From CAZIAK01 sp964537035 (GTDB lineage: Bacteria > Planctomycetota > B15-G4): 64,000 nt of DNA. The stretch covers positions 1 through 64,000 of the forward strand of contig CAZIAK010000028.1 of assembly GCA_964537035.1 (NCBI GenBank), given 5' to 3'. The translations under genes were made by a program, and so were the position numbers. Shown piece after piece: positions 55,962 through 64,000 of this stretch; positions within the stretch are counted from its first letter, which is position 1; each line of letters begins with the position of its first letter. Below the pieces are notes generated by a model that had not been told where the DNA came from, searched no databases, and saw only the letters and a list, made by a program, of their open reading frames with translations.

Positions 55962-58310
55962 TCAACGGCCTGGGAGGGCCTTGCTGCGGGGACGGGGGCG
56001 AGCCGGGCCATACTGCTCCGGCCACCACTGGTCGTACTGGGCGTAGTTGGCCGACGCCGAGAGCACCAGGGAGGGGCTCTCGAGATGGGGGCGGGCCATG
56101 GCGCACAGGTCGGCCCGGCCAGCGGCCAGGATCGTGTTGCAGTGGCTGGCCCCCTGGATGGCCCCGACCGCCATGACCGGCACGGAAACCGCCGCCTTGA
56201 CCCTCTCGGCGAAGGGCACCTGGTACATGCGACCGGTGACGGGCCGGCTCTCGGGGGTGTTGCCCCCGGTCGAGATATCGAGCAGGTCGCAGCCCAACTC
56301 GACCAGGGCCTTGGCGACCTCCACCGTGTCTTCGATGGTCATGCCCCGCCCCGGCTGCTCCTCCAACCAGTCGGTGGCTGACAGCCGCACCGCCAGGGGG
56401 CGCTCCTTCCAGACCGCCCGAACCGCCGCGAAGACCTCCAGTGGGAAGCGCATGCGGTTCTCAAGGCTGCCCCCGTACTCGTCTTCGCGATGATTGACGG
56501 CGGGGGACAGGAACGAGCTGAGCAGGTAGCCGTGGGCCATGTGCAGCTCGATCATGTCGAACCCGGCGTCGCTGGCCAGCTCTGCCGAGGCCACGAAGGC
56601 GGCCTTGACCCGGTCCATGTCGGCCCGATCCATGGCCTTGGGGGCCGGGGCGCCCGCTGTGAACGGTTCATTGCAGGGGCCGAGGGTGGGCCAGGCGCTG
56701 TCGTCAGTCAGCGGCGCGTCTCCGTCCCAGGGCAGCTCGCAGCTGGCCTTGCGCCCGGCGTGGGCCAGCTGGACGGCGATCTTCGCCGGGCTGTTGCCAT
56801 GCACGAAGTCTGTGATGCGTCGCCAGGCCTGGGCCTGCTCGGTGGTCCAGAGCCCGGCGCAGCCGTGGCTGATGCGCCCTTCGGGTGAGACATCGGTCAT
56901 CTCGCTGATGATCAGCCCTGCTCCCCCGGTGGCGCGGGCGCCCAGGTGCACCAGGTGCCAGTCGGAGACCAGGCCGTCGGTCGCGGAGTACTGGCACATG
57001 GGCGAGACCACGACCCGATTGGGCACGTCGAGGTTGCCTACCCTGATGGGCGCGAACAGGGGCACGGGCGCTCGGCCAGATTCGCCAGCGGCTGCGCTGT
57101 GGGCCGAGCCGTCGTTCTCCCGTGGCAGACGCTCGGGCCAGCTCTGGCCGCCCTTCGCTGTGTACTCGTCGCGGGCTTGATCCCACCACCATTCGCGCAC
57201 CTGTCCTACGAGCTCGGGGTCGCGCAGGGCCAGGTTGTCCCAGGTGATCTGCTTGCTGCGGGTCAGCAGGTTGAAGCTGAACTGCAGGGGGTGCTGGTCG
57301 AAGTAGCGCTCGGTGTTCTCGAACCACTCCAGGCTGGTCTGGGCCGTCTTCTGCAGCTTGTAGCCGTCGAGCCAGCGCTCCTCCTCGTAGCGGGCCAGCA
57401 CGGCGGGGACGTCGAGACCGGGGTGGCGTTTGAAGCTGTCCACCAGGGCGATGGCGTCCTCCATGGCCAGCTTCGTGCCTGAGCCGATGGAGAAGTGGGC
57501 GGTGTGGGAGGCGTCCCCCATGAGCACGATGTTCTCGTGGTGCCAGCGCCTGTTGCGCACGGTGGGGAAGGTGCGCCAGAACGAGTTGTTGGCCAGCAGC
57601 TTGTGTCCGCCCAGCTCGTCGGCGAAGAGCTTCTCGTAGTAGGCCACGGTGGTGGCGTCGTCAGCCTTGTCGAGGCCGGCCCGTTTCCAGGTCTCTTCGA
57701 GACACTCGACGATGAACGTGCCCAGGCCCGGCTGAAAGGGGTAGGCGTGAATACGGTGCAGGCCGTGCTCGTTCTCCTTGAAGAAGAAGGTGAACGCGTC
57801 CATGGGCATGTCCGTGCCCAGCCACGAGAACTTGCACTTGCGCCAATCGAGGGACGGCTCGAACGTCGCGGAGAACTGATCGCGGATGACGCTGTTGATG
57901 CCGTCGACTGCGAGGATCAGGTCGGCCTCGCCCACGTCTTCGACGCAGCTGATCTCCTGCTCGAAGCGCAGCTCGACGCCCAGGTCACGACAGCGATCCT
58001 GGAAGGTGACCAGCAGCTTCTGGCGACTCATGCCGCAGAAGCCGTGTCCCGTCGAGCGCACGCAGGTGCCACCGAAGTGCGTCTCGATGTCATCCCAGTA
58101 GATGAACTGCTCGGTGATGCGGTCGTAGGTGGGAGCGTCCGCTTCGCGGAAGTGACTCAACGTCTCGGCCGAGAAGACAACGCCCCAGCCGAAGGTCTCG
58201 GCCGGTTTGTTGCGCTCGTAGACGATCACGTCTGCGTCAGGGAAGGCCTGCTTGAGCAGGATGGCTGAGTAGAGGCCCGCGGGGCCGCCGCCGATGGAGA
58301 CGATGCGCAT
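55962..58310 (-). CDS. Bifunctional aryl-CoA monooxygenase / OYE-family reductase
   Basis: 782 aa fusion. Residues 1-~370 form a flavoprotein monooxygenase (GGGPAGLYSA, LAVDGINSV, LMGDASHTAHFSIGSG). From ~410 on it is an NADH:flavin oxidoreductase of the Old Yellow Enzyme class (APIRVGNLDVPNRVVVSPM, HAGRKAS, HMAHGYLLSSFLSP). This is the architecture of salicylyl-CoA 5-hydroxylase and 2-aminobenzoyl-CoA monooxygenase/reductase, which hydroxylate and reduce aromatic CoA thioesters. No CoA ligase or ring-cleavage gene is nearby, so the substrate is open. TATCAT lies 6 nt before the ATG. Confidence 0.9.
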   Translation of the reverse strand: MRIVSIGGGPAGLYSAILLKQAFPDADVIVYERNKPAETFGWGVVFSAETLSHFREADAPTYDRITEQFIYWDDIETHFGGTCVRSTGHGFCGMSRQKLLVTFQDRCRDLGVELRFEQEISCVEDVGEADLILAVDGINSVIRDQFSATFEPSLDWRKCKFSWLGTDMPMDAFTFFFKENEHGLHRIHAYPFQPGLGTFIVECLEETWKRAGLDKADDATTVAYYEKLFADELGGHKLLANNSFWRTFPTVRNRRWHHENIVLMGDASHTAHFSIGSGTKLAMEDAIALVDSFKRHPGLDVPAVLARYEEERWLDGYKLQKTAQTSLEWFENTERYFDQHPLQFSFNLLTRSKQITWDNLALRDPELVGQVREWWWDQARDEYTAKGGQSWPERLPRENDGSAHSAAAGESGRAPVPLFAPIRVGNLDVPNRVVVSPMCQYSATDGLVSDWHLVHLGARATGGAGLIISEMTDVSPEGRISHGCAGLWTTEQAQAWRRITDFVHGNSPAKIAVQLAHAGRKASCELPWDGDAPLTDDSAWPTLGPCNEPFTAGAPAPKAMDRADMDRVKAAFVASAELASDAGFDMIELHMAHGYLLSSFLSPAVNHREDEYGGSLENRMRFPLEVFAAVRAVWKERPLAVRLSATDWLEEQPGRGMTIEDTVEVAKALVELGCDLLDISTGGNTPESRPVTGRMYQVPFAERVKAAVSVPVMAVGAIQGASHCNTILAAGRADLCAMARPHLESPSLVLSASANYAQYDQWWPEQYGPARPRPRSKALPGR

Positions 58311-58316
58311 GGGGGC

Positions 58317-58322
58317 ATGATA
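58317..58322 (-). promoter_or_regulatory. -10 hexamer TATCAT, monooxygenase gene
   Basis: TATCAT on the minus strand with 6 nt to the ATG at 58310. No Shine-Dalgarno. Confidence 0.55.
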
Positions 58323-58400
58323 GGGCCCTGATCTCGTTTTCCCACTCTGGGATCGGATGAGCTGGGGGCGTGCCAGAGATCACCTTCTTTGCGCTGTTCC

Positions 58401-58590
58401 GGTCGTCCCTGTTTTTGACGAGGGGGGCCGTTTCGCTCAGACAGGGTCGGCTGCGCCTCCACACTCGCTGCAGACCCCCCTCGTCAAAAACAGGGACGAC
58501 CTCGCCTGTGGAGAGGCAGGAGACTCTGGCCTTCCTTGGGTTTGTTTCTTGCCAGGCCAACGCTCTGCGATCTGTTTTGCGATGAAGGCC
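58401..58590 (+). repeat. Dispersed hairpin element, copy 4
   Basis: Perfect 27-bp arms at 58401-58427 and 58475-58501 around a 47-nt loop (58428-58474) that differs from copy 2 at two positions. Arms differ from copy 2 at arm positions 3, 12, 14, 15, 17 and 20, each compensated on the other side. GACTCTGGCCTT at 58522-58533 lies 20 nt after the right arm, the same spacing as copy 2, followed by GGGTTTGTTTCTTG. Lies between mltA and the monooxygenase gene. Confidence 0.93.
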
Positions 58591-58632
58591 CTCAGGGAGG
58601 GTCGCTGAGCTGCGAATCTGTGGCGCAGACTC

Positions 58633-59811
58633 TTACCGCAAGAAGAGGTAGTACATCTGGCCCTCGGAGGCGGTGCCGCCGGCGATCTGCTCTGCATCGG
58701 CTCCGCTGCCCAGGTAGATGTCGGCCCGGCCCGCGCTGCGGATGGCGCCGCCTGTGTCCTGGTCGAGCAAGAAGCGCTGGAAGGGACGGGTCGCTCCCCG
58801 AGGGCCGGTGGGCAGGTCGGTGTCCACGAAGACCAGGCCTCCCCGGGGGAACACGCTCTTGTCAGTGGCCAGGGTGCGTCCGGCGGTGACGGGTACGTTG
58901 AGGCTGCCGTGGGGAGTTCCGGTGATGGGCCGGAAGAACACGAAGGACGGGTTGCGACGGAGGGTGGAGACGACCTTGGCCAGGGGCGTGGCCGCCGCCC
59001 AGGCTCGCAGCGAGGGCAGGCCAGCTTCTGCGGCGGACACCGCCCCCGCCTCGACCAGGTGTTCTCGCAGGGACGCGTAGGTGTGGCCGTTCTTGCCCGC
59101 GTAGCCGAACCGGGCCAGGGTGCCGTCGCCCAGTCGCACCACCACCGATCCGTTCACATGGGCCAGATAAGCATCGAGGGGATCGGACAACCAGACCACC
59201 TCAAGCCCGCCGAGCATACCGCTGAGTTCGATGGTGCGGCGGTCGGGGTAGGGGCCCAGGCTGCCGTCCAGGCGTTGCTGCCCGAGAATAGACCCGTCGG
59301 GCGCCTTCACCAGATCGTCGGGCAGACCGTAGAGGGGCCAGGTGTGCTGGGCGTCCCGGTCCATGCGGCCGTCCACGATGGGGGTGCAGTAGCCGGTGAA
59401 CAGCACGCCGCCCCCGCGCCCGTCCCAGCCCGCGCTGGCGAAGAGGTCGAAGTCTCGCTTGAGCCCCCGGGCGAAGGCCTCGGCAGTGGGACTGTCCAGG
59501 AGCAGAGTCTCGAACCGAGCCAGGGTCTCGGCGGCCAGGGCATGGCTGACGCCCTCCACAGGGAACGCCCCGGTGGTGCTGGGCCGGGTGAACCAGGCCC
59601 TCGAGTTGCGCAGGGCGGGCAGCAGCTGATCCCGTTCGTTCCATTGCCCGCTCATCTCGGGCCATTCATCGTGGGGGACCAGCAGCAGGGCCGGGGCGCC
59701 GTCGGGCAGGGGCCGGGTGTAGTCGGGGGGCAGGTCAGCGGACGGAGTCGACTTGCAGGAGACGAGCGCTGCCAGCAGCGCCCCCGTGAGCAGGGCTGAG
59801 GATCTGAGCAT
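58633..59811 (-). CDS. mltA: Membrane-bound lytic murein transglycosylase A
   Basis: 392 aa lipoprotein: the signal peptide ends in LAALVSC, a good lipobox. The MltA domain covers ~110-290 (GVLFTGYCTP, AYLAHVNGSVVVRL). The C-terminal 3D domain carries FLLDQDTGGAIRSAG with RADIYLG; its Asp residues are the catalytic ones in the family. It cleaves glycan strands of peptidoglycan to 1,6-anhydro products at the outer membrane, so the cell has a peptidoglycan wall. TACGTT lies 6 nt before the ATG. Confidence 0.93.
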   Translation of the reverse strand: MLRSSALLTGALLAALVSCKSTPSADLPPDYTRPLPDGAPALLLVPHDEWPEMSGQWNERDQLLPALRNSRAWFTRPSTTGAFPVEGVSHALAAETLARFETLLLDSPTAEAFARGLKRDFDLFASAGWDGRGGGVLFTGYCTPIVDGRMDRDAQHTWPLYGLPDDLVKAPDGSILGQQRLDGSLGPYPDRRTIELSGMLGGLEVVWLSDPLDAYLAHVNGSVVVRLGDGTLARFGYAGKNGHTYASLREHLVEAGAVSAAEAGLPSLRAWAAATPLAKVVSTLRRNPSFVFFRPITGTPHGSLNVPVTAGRTLATDKSVFPRGGLVFVDTDLPTGPRGATRPFQRFLLDQDTGGAIRSAGRADIYLGSGADAEQIAGGTASEGQMYYLFLR

Positions 59812-59817
59812 GGCTGC

Positions 59818-59823
59818 AACGTA
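59818..59823 (-). promoter_or_regulatory. -10 hexamer TACGTT, mltA
   Basis: TACGTT on the minus strand, 6 nt before the ATG at 59811. Confidence 0.45.
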
Positions 59824-59867
59824 GCAGCCGCGGTCGGCAGATTCCCTATTGCGCCCGCGCCGGTGGC

Positions 59868-59873
59868 TAGACT
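59868..59873 (+). promoter_or_regulatory. -10 hexamer TAGACT, uracil-DNA glycosylase gene
   Basis: TAGACT followed by 6 nt and the ATG at 59880. Divergent from the mltA hexamer at 59818, so two short promoters sit within about 70 nt. Confidence 0.5.
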
Positions 59874-59879
59874 GTGCCC

Positions 59880-60593
59880 ATGAGCCTCGCCACGATCACC
59901 AACCGCTTGTCCAAGGGTGTGGGCGCCTTGCAGTTTGCGCCGCCCGTGACTCACGTCTACAACCCGCTCGACTACGCCCGCGCCTGTCACAGCGAATACC
60001 TGCGCCGCTTTGGTCAGATGGGCATCGAAGCGCTGTTGCTGGGCATGAACCCCGGCCCCTTCGGCATGTCACAGACCGGCGTGCCCTTCGGGGAGGTGGC
60101 GGCGGTGCGAGACTGGATGGGCATCAGGGGCAAGGTGGGCCGGCCCGAGAACGAGCACCCCAAGCGACCCATCAAGGGCTTCGACTGTCCTCGCAGCGAA
60201 GTCTCGGGCCGGAGGGTGTGGAGTTGGGCCAAGGACCACTTCGGGACACCCGAGGCGTTCTTCCAGCGCTTCTTCGTCTGGAACTTCTGCCCCCTCGTGT
60301 TCTTGCAGGAGACCGGTCGCAACCACACGCCGGACAAGCTGCCGGCGGCCGAGCGAGAGGCGCTGTTCGCAGTCTGCGACAAGGCGTTGCAAGAGGTCGT
60401 GGCGCTGTTGAAGCCCGAGCGGGTCATCGGCATCGGTGCTTTCGCCGAAGCGCGGGCGCGGCTGGCCCTGGGGGATGCCGACGTGCAGTTCGGCAGGGTG
60501 CTGCACCCGAGTCCTGCCAGCCCGTTGGCCAACAAGGGCTGGGCCGAGGCCGCCGACCGACAGTTCGCCGAGATGGGCCTGCCTCTGCCCTGA
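59880..60593 (+). CDS. SMUG-type uracil-DNA glycosylase
   Basis: 237 aa from the ATG at 59880; a GTG 6 nt earlier is possible but would leave almost no leader. Motif 1 GMNPGPFGMSQTGVPFG and motif 2 HPSPASP match SMUG1 enzymes, as does the NHTPDKL segment. Removes uracil and oxidised pyrimidines from DNA in base-excision repair. Bacterial SMUG1 homologues are patchily distributed, which suggests past transfer. No neighbours of related function. Confidence 0.92.
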   Translation: MSLATITNRLSKGVGALQFAPPVTHVYNPLDYARACHSEYLRRFGQMGIEALLLGMNPGPFGMSQTGVPFGEVAAVRDWMGIRGKVGRPENEHPKRPIKGFDCPRSEVSGRRVWSWAKDHFGTPEAFFQRFFVWNFCPLVFLQETGRNHTPDKLPAAEREALFAVCDKALQEVVALLKPERVIGIGAFAEARARLALGDADVQFGRVLHPSPASPLANKGWAEAADRQFAEMGLPLP

Positions 60594-60663
60594 TCGGGAG
60601 GGGCGCACACCGCAGTGCGTGGCCGGGTCAGCAGCGGGGCGGCTGTCGGACACCGATGAGTGG

Positions 60664-61245
60664 TCAGCGGCCGCGCGGTACGCCGGGGCTACGGGCCAAG
60701 AGCAGGCCGTGACGGTCGAAGACCAGTTCGAGGTGCGTGGCGGCCTCGGTTGCCGCTGCAGTGGCTGGATCTGCATGGCTCTGGCCGGTGTCGGAGCCGG
60801 TCACACGTGCCGCGACGTCGGAGTTGGCCCCCTGGACCACGTTCACCACGATGAACTCATCGCCAACAACAACGCTCAACAGGACGGGGGTGTTCGTCGC
60901 CCAAGATTCGAGACGCCCCTGGCCAGCTGCCAGGTCTCGGGCCTGCTGTAGTCCTTGGCTGCGGCTGGGAGATGTGCGGCGCAGGGAAGAGCCACGCGGT
61001 GCGACGATGACGACTTCCGGTCCAGGAGTCTCCGCTGCGCCATCGTCCGCTGCAGGAGCCCCTTGGGGATCGCAGATCTCGTCCCCGTCGACATGATTCT
61101 CGTCGCAGTGCGCCGAGTGATCGTGGCTGCTGCTGCCGCTGTGGAAGTGGCAGCTTGAGCTCCCGCAGAAGACGAGCGCCATGGCCCCGCACAAGGTCAG
61201 GTGCCGAGAGGCACGGATCGCGAGAGCGCTGTTGCTGGAGGCCAT
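60664..61245 (-). CDS. Hypothetical exported His/Cys-rich protein
   Basis: 193 aa, not recognised. The N-terminus has a hydrophobic segment (LTLCGAMALVFCGSSSC) that could be a signal peptide, possibly a lipoprotein signal. A His/Cys/Asp cluster between residues 30 and 60 (CHFHSG, SSHDHSAHCDENHVDGDEICD) looks metal-binding. The C-terminal ~60 residues are predicted beta/alpha (VLLSVVVGDEFIVVNVV). Start choice is uncertain. Flanked by unrelated genes. Confidence 0.55.
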   Translation of the reverse strand: MASSNSALAIRASRHLTLCGAMALVFCGSSSCHFHSGSSSHDHSAHCDENHVDGDEICDPQGAPAADDGAAETPGPEVVIVAPRGSSLRRTSPSRSQGLQQARDLAAGQGRLESWATNTPVLLSVVVGDEFIVVNVVQGANSDVAARVTGSDTGQSHADPATAAATEAATHLELVFDRHGLLLARSPGVPRGR

Positions 61246-61402
61246 GGTTCAGTTCTCGAACCGAGGAACGGAACGTCGAGAATACCACGGCGTCTCAGCT
61301 CACGAGCTGGGCCCGAAACGGGGCCCTGCCCGCCGATCTGATCTGCGGTGAGCAGGCTGTGCGTGAGGTGTCGCGGGGCGAGCAGGCCTCGAGAGTGTCG
61401 GC

Positions 61403-62788
61403 TCAGCGAGCGGGGGGCAAGACCTGGCACTGGCCCTGAATGGGCTGGGACGCCAGCCCCATTTCATCCTTCAGGGTGAACGACCATGTGGCCAGTCCGT
61501 CGAAGTGATCTTCGGGAAGGGGCATGACGTCGAACTGAATCTCGGTGTGCGCGGCGGTGAGTTCGATGTCGCGGACCTTGAGCCCTTGCAGCTGCAGGTC
61601 ATGCAGGCGGCCGTCTGGCAGGCTGTCGCATTCGAGGCGCAGCTGCAGGGTCTGCCCTGCGAAGGCCAGGGTCGGGGGGGCGATGGCCCAGGCAGTCCAG
61701 GGCGTCGCGAGAGTCGCGGGGTTCGGGTCAACAGCGTCAACAGCGGGGTCAACAGCAGCGGGGAGACCCTCTGGTTCTGAAGAGGGGGCGCTCACGTCGA
61801 CGACAGGTTCTGGCACGCTGGCCTCTTCGCCCGGGCTGATGGCCGGCAGCTTCGCGTCGTCGTCGCCGGGTGCCTCCATGGCCAGCGACCCCGTGGTCTC
61901 TGCGGCAGTGGGCTGAGACTCCGTGGCGTCGATGGGGAGCGTGAGCAGTGTGTGAGTCGACGTGGCCTGTGCGTCGCTCGCCGAGGCTCCGGGGAAGTCG
62001 AGGGGGATCAGTCCTTGCGCCGCCGCTCCCAGCACCGCGGCCACGGCCAAGGCGCTACCGGCGATGGCGAACAGACGTCTGGACCCGCTCTTCTGCTGGC
62101 CTTCCTTCTTGGGCTGTGTGACCTTCGCCGCAGAGCCCTGGGCAGCCTGTGTGGGGGCGCTCGTCTGCTTCGATGCAGCCGGGGGACTCTTCTCGGCCAA
62201 GGCGATGGGGGAGGCACTGGCCACGGGGGCCTGGAGCTTGCGTTTCTTCTTCTTGACTGCGGGGGGCGTCGGCGAGGACTGCTTGCGCTTCTTCGGTGCA
62301 GCGTCTTCCTGCGCGGGTTGGTGAGACAGGCCCGTCAGCTTCTGGCGCGAACCCACGCCGACGGGGCGTGTGCCCAGCTTGCGCTCCTTCATGAACTGCT
62401 CGACCCAATAGTCAGCCAGGTCTTCCCGTGCGCCACACCAGGTCTGGGCCAGGTCCAGCAGCGCACGGCGACCACCCTTGGCCACCTTGCGCTTGCCCCC
62501 GAAGCCCGCCGCCCCCAGGACCGCGTCGCCAAGCTTGACGAAGTCCTGGTAGGCGCCGGAGAGGAGTTGCTCGCGCTTCTTGAGCAGAGCGTCGACTTGT
62601 TCGAACCAGGCCTGTGCCCGCACTGAAGTGGTGCCCTTGGTGCTGTTGAGCTCGCGGTTGCGGGCGCTCCGTTGAGCGTCCGCAGCGCTTTGGATGGCCG
62701 CTCCGTCATCGCAGAGGGGGAGCGAGACGGCGGCGAACATCTCGCGCACCTTGTGGATCGACGTGGCACCAGAGGGGCGACGGGTCAA
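61403..62788 (-). CDS. Hypothetical single-pass membrane protein next to Hsp70
   Basis: 461 aa from a TTG with AGGAG about 8 nt upstream. Residues 1-150 form a helical cytoplasmic domain without a J-domain HPD motif. Residues 155-235 are Lys/Pro/Ala-rich (KKKKRK). A membrane helix lies at ~239-261. An acidic Pro/Ala/Glu linker follows, then a C-terminal beta domain (~365-461), perhaps Ig-like. Only 24 nt separate it from the end of the Hsp70 gene, so both are on one transcript. A membrane-tethered partner of the chaperone is the simplest guess. No family recognised. Confidence 0.7.
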   Translation of the reverse strand: MTRRPSGATSIHKVREMFAAVSLPLCDDGAAIQSAADAQRSARNRELNSTKGTTSVRAQAWFEQVDALLKKREQLLSGAYQDFVKLGDAVLGAAGFGGKRKVAKGGRRALLDLAQTWCGAREDLADYWVEQFMKERKLGTRPVGVGSRQKLTGLSHQPAQEDAAPKKRKQSSPTPPAVKKKKRKLQAPVASASPIALAEKSPPAASKQTSAPTQAAQGSAAKVTQPKKEGQQKSGSRRLFAIAGSALAVAAVLGAAAQGLIPLDFPGASASDAQATSTHTLLTLPIDATESQPTAAETTGSLAMEAPGDDDAKLPAISPGEEASVPEPVVDVSAPSSEPEGLPAAVDPAVDAVDPNPATLATPWTAWAIAPPTLAFAGQTLQLRLECDSLPDGRLHDLQLQGLKVRDIELTAAHTEIQFDVMPLPEDHFDGLATWSFTLKDEMGLASQPIQGQCQVLPPAR

Positions 62789-62812
62789 GGGACGACTCCT
62801 GTCGTGCAGCTA

Positions 62813-64000
62813 TCAGAGAATGCGAATGGGCGTGGTGAGACCGTTGTCTGCATCGTTGGACGGCAGGTCGGGCGTGGGGACGTCTGGCTGCTGCTCCGCC
62901 GTAGGCGACTGCTCAACGTGTTCTTCCGTGTCTTCCTCGATGAGTTCGAGCTCGTCGGGGTTGAGTTCCTCGAGTTCCTCGACCACTTCGAGGTTCTCCG
63001 GACCTTCAAGCGACTCCGCGCCGAAGACCTCGATGGTGTCGTCACCGTCGTGCTCGTTCGGGTCGAAGGGACCACTGGCGGCCTGGGGTTCCTGGCTGTG
63101 AGCGACCGGTGCTGCGGGTGCAGCCTCTGCCGGCGCAGGATCTGCCTGAACCGTCTCTTGTGTCACCGGCGCTTCGGCCTGCGCCTGTTCGGCACGAGCC
63201 TGAGCAGACGTCTCGGCGCCGGTCTGTGAAGCCGCAGCTTCCAGGCTGCTCCAGCGGTCGTAATGGATGTCGATCTCGCGGGAGGTCTCGATGTCCACAG
63301 CCTTGCCGGTGATGATGCCGAAGGCGCCGAACCACAGCGTCGTGCGAATGGGACGACCCCGGGGCCGCTCGGCGGGAAGACCCTCGATCCTGAAGTCCAT
63401 CAGGTGGGTGCAGTCGTCCAGATTCGCGGACTCGCCTTCGAAGAGGCGGATGCAGACCTCGGTCTGACCATCGAAGAGCGTCTCGGTGACGAACTCGCGC
63501 CGCTCACCGAACTCCGTACCCTTCACGAGCACCACGGCGTTGGCCGGCGTGGGCTCCCCGTCGGCTCCCCGACGGATGACCTGGATGCCCACTGCGTGGC
63601 AGGTGATGTCGGTGATCGAGTCGGGGCTGATGGCCACGGCCTTCTCGTCGCTGGCCTCGCCGCCCGGTCCTGGCAGGGGGATCGTGGCCTCGGGGTCCAT
63701 GGCGTGAGAGACGTAGGCCGCACCGCAGGACACGAGCAGCTGAGGGTTCTTGTACTCGAGGGGTTCCGTGCCGAAGACCTCCTTGAGCATGGACTTGACC
63801 ATGGGCATGCGCGTGGCACCACCGCAGATCAGCACGTCCACCTGGTCAGCGCTGATGCCGTGGTTCTCGGCGGCGTCGGCGAGCACCTGCTCAAGACGCA
63901 TGCGCGTCTGCAGCAGTAGGCCAGACGTGGCTTCCTCGAACTCGGAGCGGGTGACCTCGATCATGTGGCCGGCCAGGTCGGCGACCACCGTCTCGCTGGT
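62813..64000 (-). CDS. Hsp70-family protein, C-terminal part (5' end beyond window)
   Basis: 395 visible codons; the frame is open to the edge. The phosphate-2/adenosine region of the Hsp70 ATPase domain is seen in DVLICGGATRMPMVKSMLKEVFG and SCGAAYVSHAM. A substrate-binding-like beta domain follows (DITCHAVGIQVI, TLFDGQTEVCIRLFEGE). The C-terminus is a long acidic Glu-rich tail (EELEELNPDELELIEED), not a DnaK-type lid with EEVD. The divergence suggests a specialised Hsp70 and not the housekeeping DnaK. Followed by the membrane protein at 61403. Confidence 0.9.
   Translation of the reverse strand, partial: TSETVVADLAGHMIEVTRSEFEEATSGLLLQTRMRLEQVLADAAENHGISADQVDVLICGGATRMPMVKSMLKEVFGTEPLEYKNPQLLVSCGAAYVSHAMDPEATIPLPGPGGEASDEKAVAISPDSITDITCHAVGIQVIRRGADGEPTPANAVVLVKGTEFGERREFVTETLFDGQTEVCIRLFEGESANLDDCTHLMDFRIEGLPAERPRGRPIRTTLWFGAFGIITGKAVDIETSREIDIHYDRWSSLEAAASQTGAETSAQARAEQAQAEAPVTQETVQADPAPAEAAPAAPVAHSQEPQAASGPFDPNEHDGDDTIEVFGAESLEGPENLEVVEELEELNPDELELIEEDTEEHVEQSPTAEQQPDVPTPDLPSNDADNGLTTPIRIL

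Noticed and set aside
58357..58608. Small frames repeated at each hairpin copy with a similar peptide (SRPCLSETAPL)
   Set aside because: They arise because the loop DNA is conserved. Frames break or lack starts between copies, and no ribosome sites are seen.

Overview
The window reads as one contiguous chromosomal stretch of a high-GC, Gram-negative, LPS-making bacterium, probably from a metagenome or draft assembly because it contains two 100-N scaffold gaps (50687-50786 and 53720-53819). An lpxK gene, an MltA-type murein transglycosylase, a LolCD-like pair, a secretin and pseudopilins show a two-membrane envelope with peptidoglycan. The mix of a pilMNOPQ-like locus, secreted alpha/alpha-toroid (terpenoid-cyclase-like) and HEAT-repeat proteins, a TIGR03960-type radical SAM protein and apparently leaderless genes would fit Planctomycetota. 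Myxococcota or a relative cannot be excluded from this sequence alone.

Layout. 1-6390 (minus): a four-gene, 4-nt-overlapping operon of TPR protein, radical SAM protein and two halves of a heterodimeric ABC exporter (the second cut by the window edge). 6467-10055 (plus): orphan ParA, LpxK and a GT-C-like membrane protein. 10128-13357: glutamate dehydrogenase and TypA/BipA. 13609-18916 (minus): SPASM radical SAM protein, secreted toroid protein, HEAT protein. 19467-29086 (plus): type IV pilus / type II secretion assembly operon (pseudopilins, PilM/N-, PilO- and PilP-like proteins, secretin, a STAS protein, PilB/GspE, PilC/GspF). 29140-36730: M20 peptidase, purLQ, accA, and an ECF sigma/anti-sigma pair. 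37062-41478 (minus): tig-clpP-clpX-rlmN. 41596-47948: lysS, LolC/LolD-like transporter, a repeat lipoprotein, ETF-quinone oxidoreductase. 48040-50502 (minus): a second pilin cluster with a strong terminator. 51008-53709: tRNA-Ala(GGC) and leuS. 54346-62788: beta-helix protein, monooxygenase/OYE fusion, mltA, SMUG-type uracil-DNA glycosylase and two hypotheticals. 62813 to the right edge: the C-terminal part of an Hsp70 protein.

The most unusual feature is a dispersed stem-loop element found in intergenic regions at 13.4, 36.8, 54.1 and 58.4 kb, with a fifth copy cut by the 53.7-kb gap. It has a conserved 47-nt loop and conserved flanks. Its long stem arms differ between copies but stay perfectly self-complementary within each of the three intact copies. 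A second genome-wide style signal is a TAnnnT -10 hexamer placed 6-9 nt before the start codon of at least nine genes, which suggests leaderless transcription. Starts were chosen by hand where several were possible; each entry says why.
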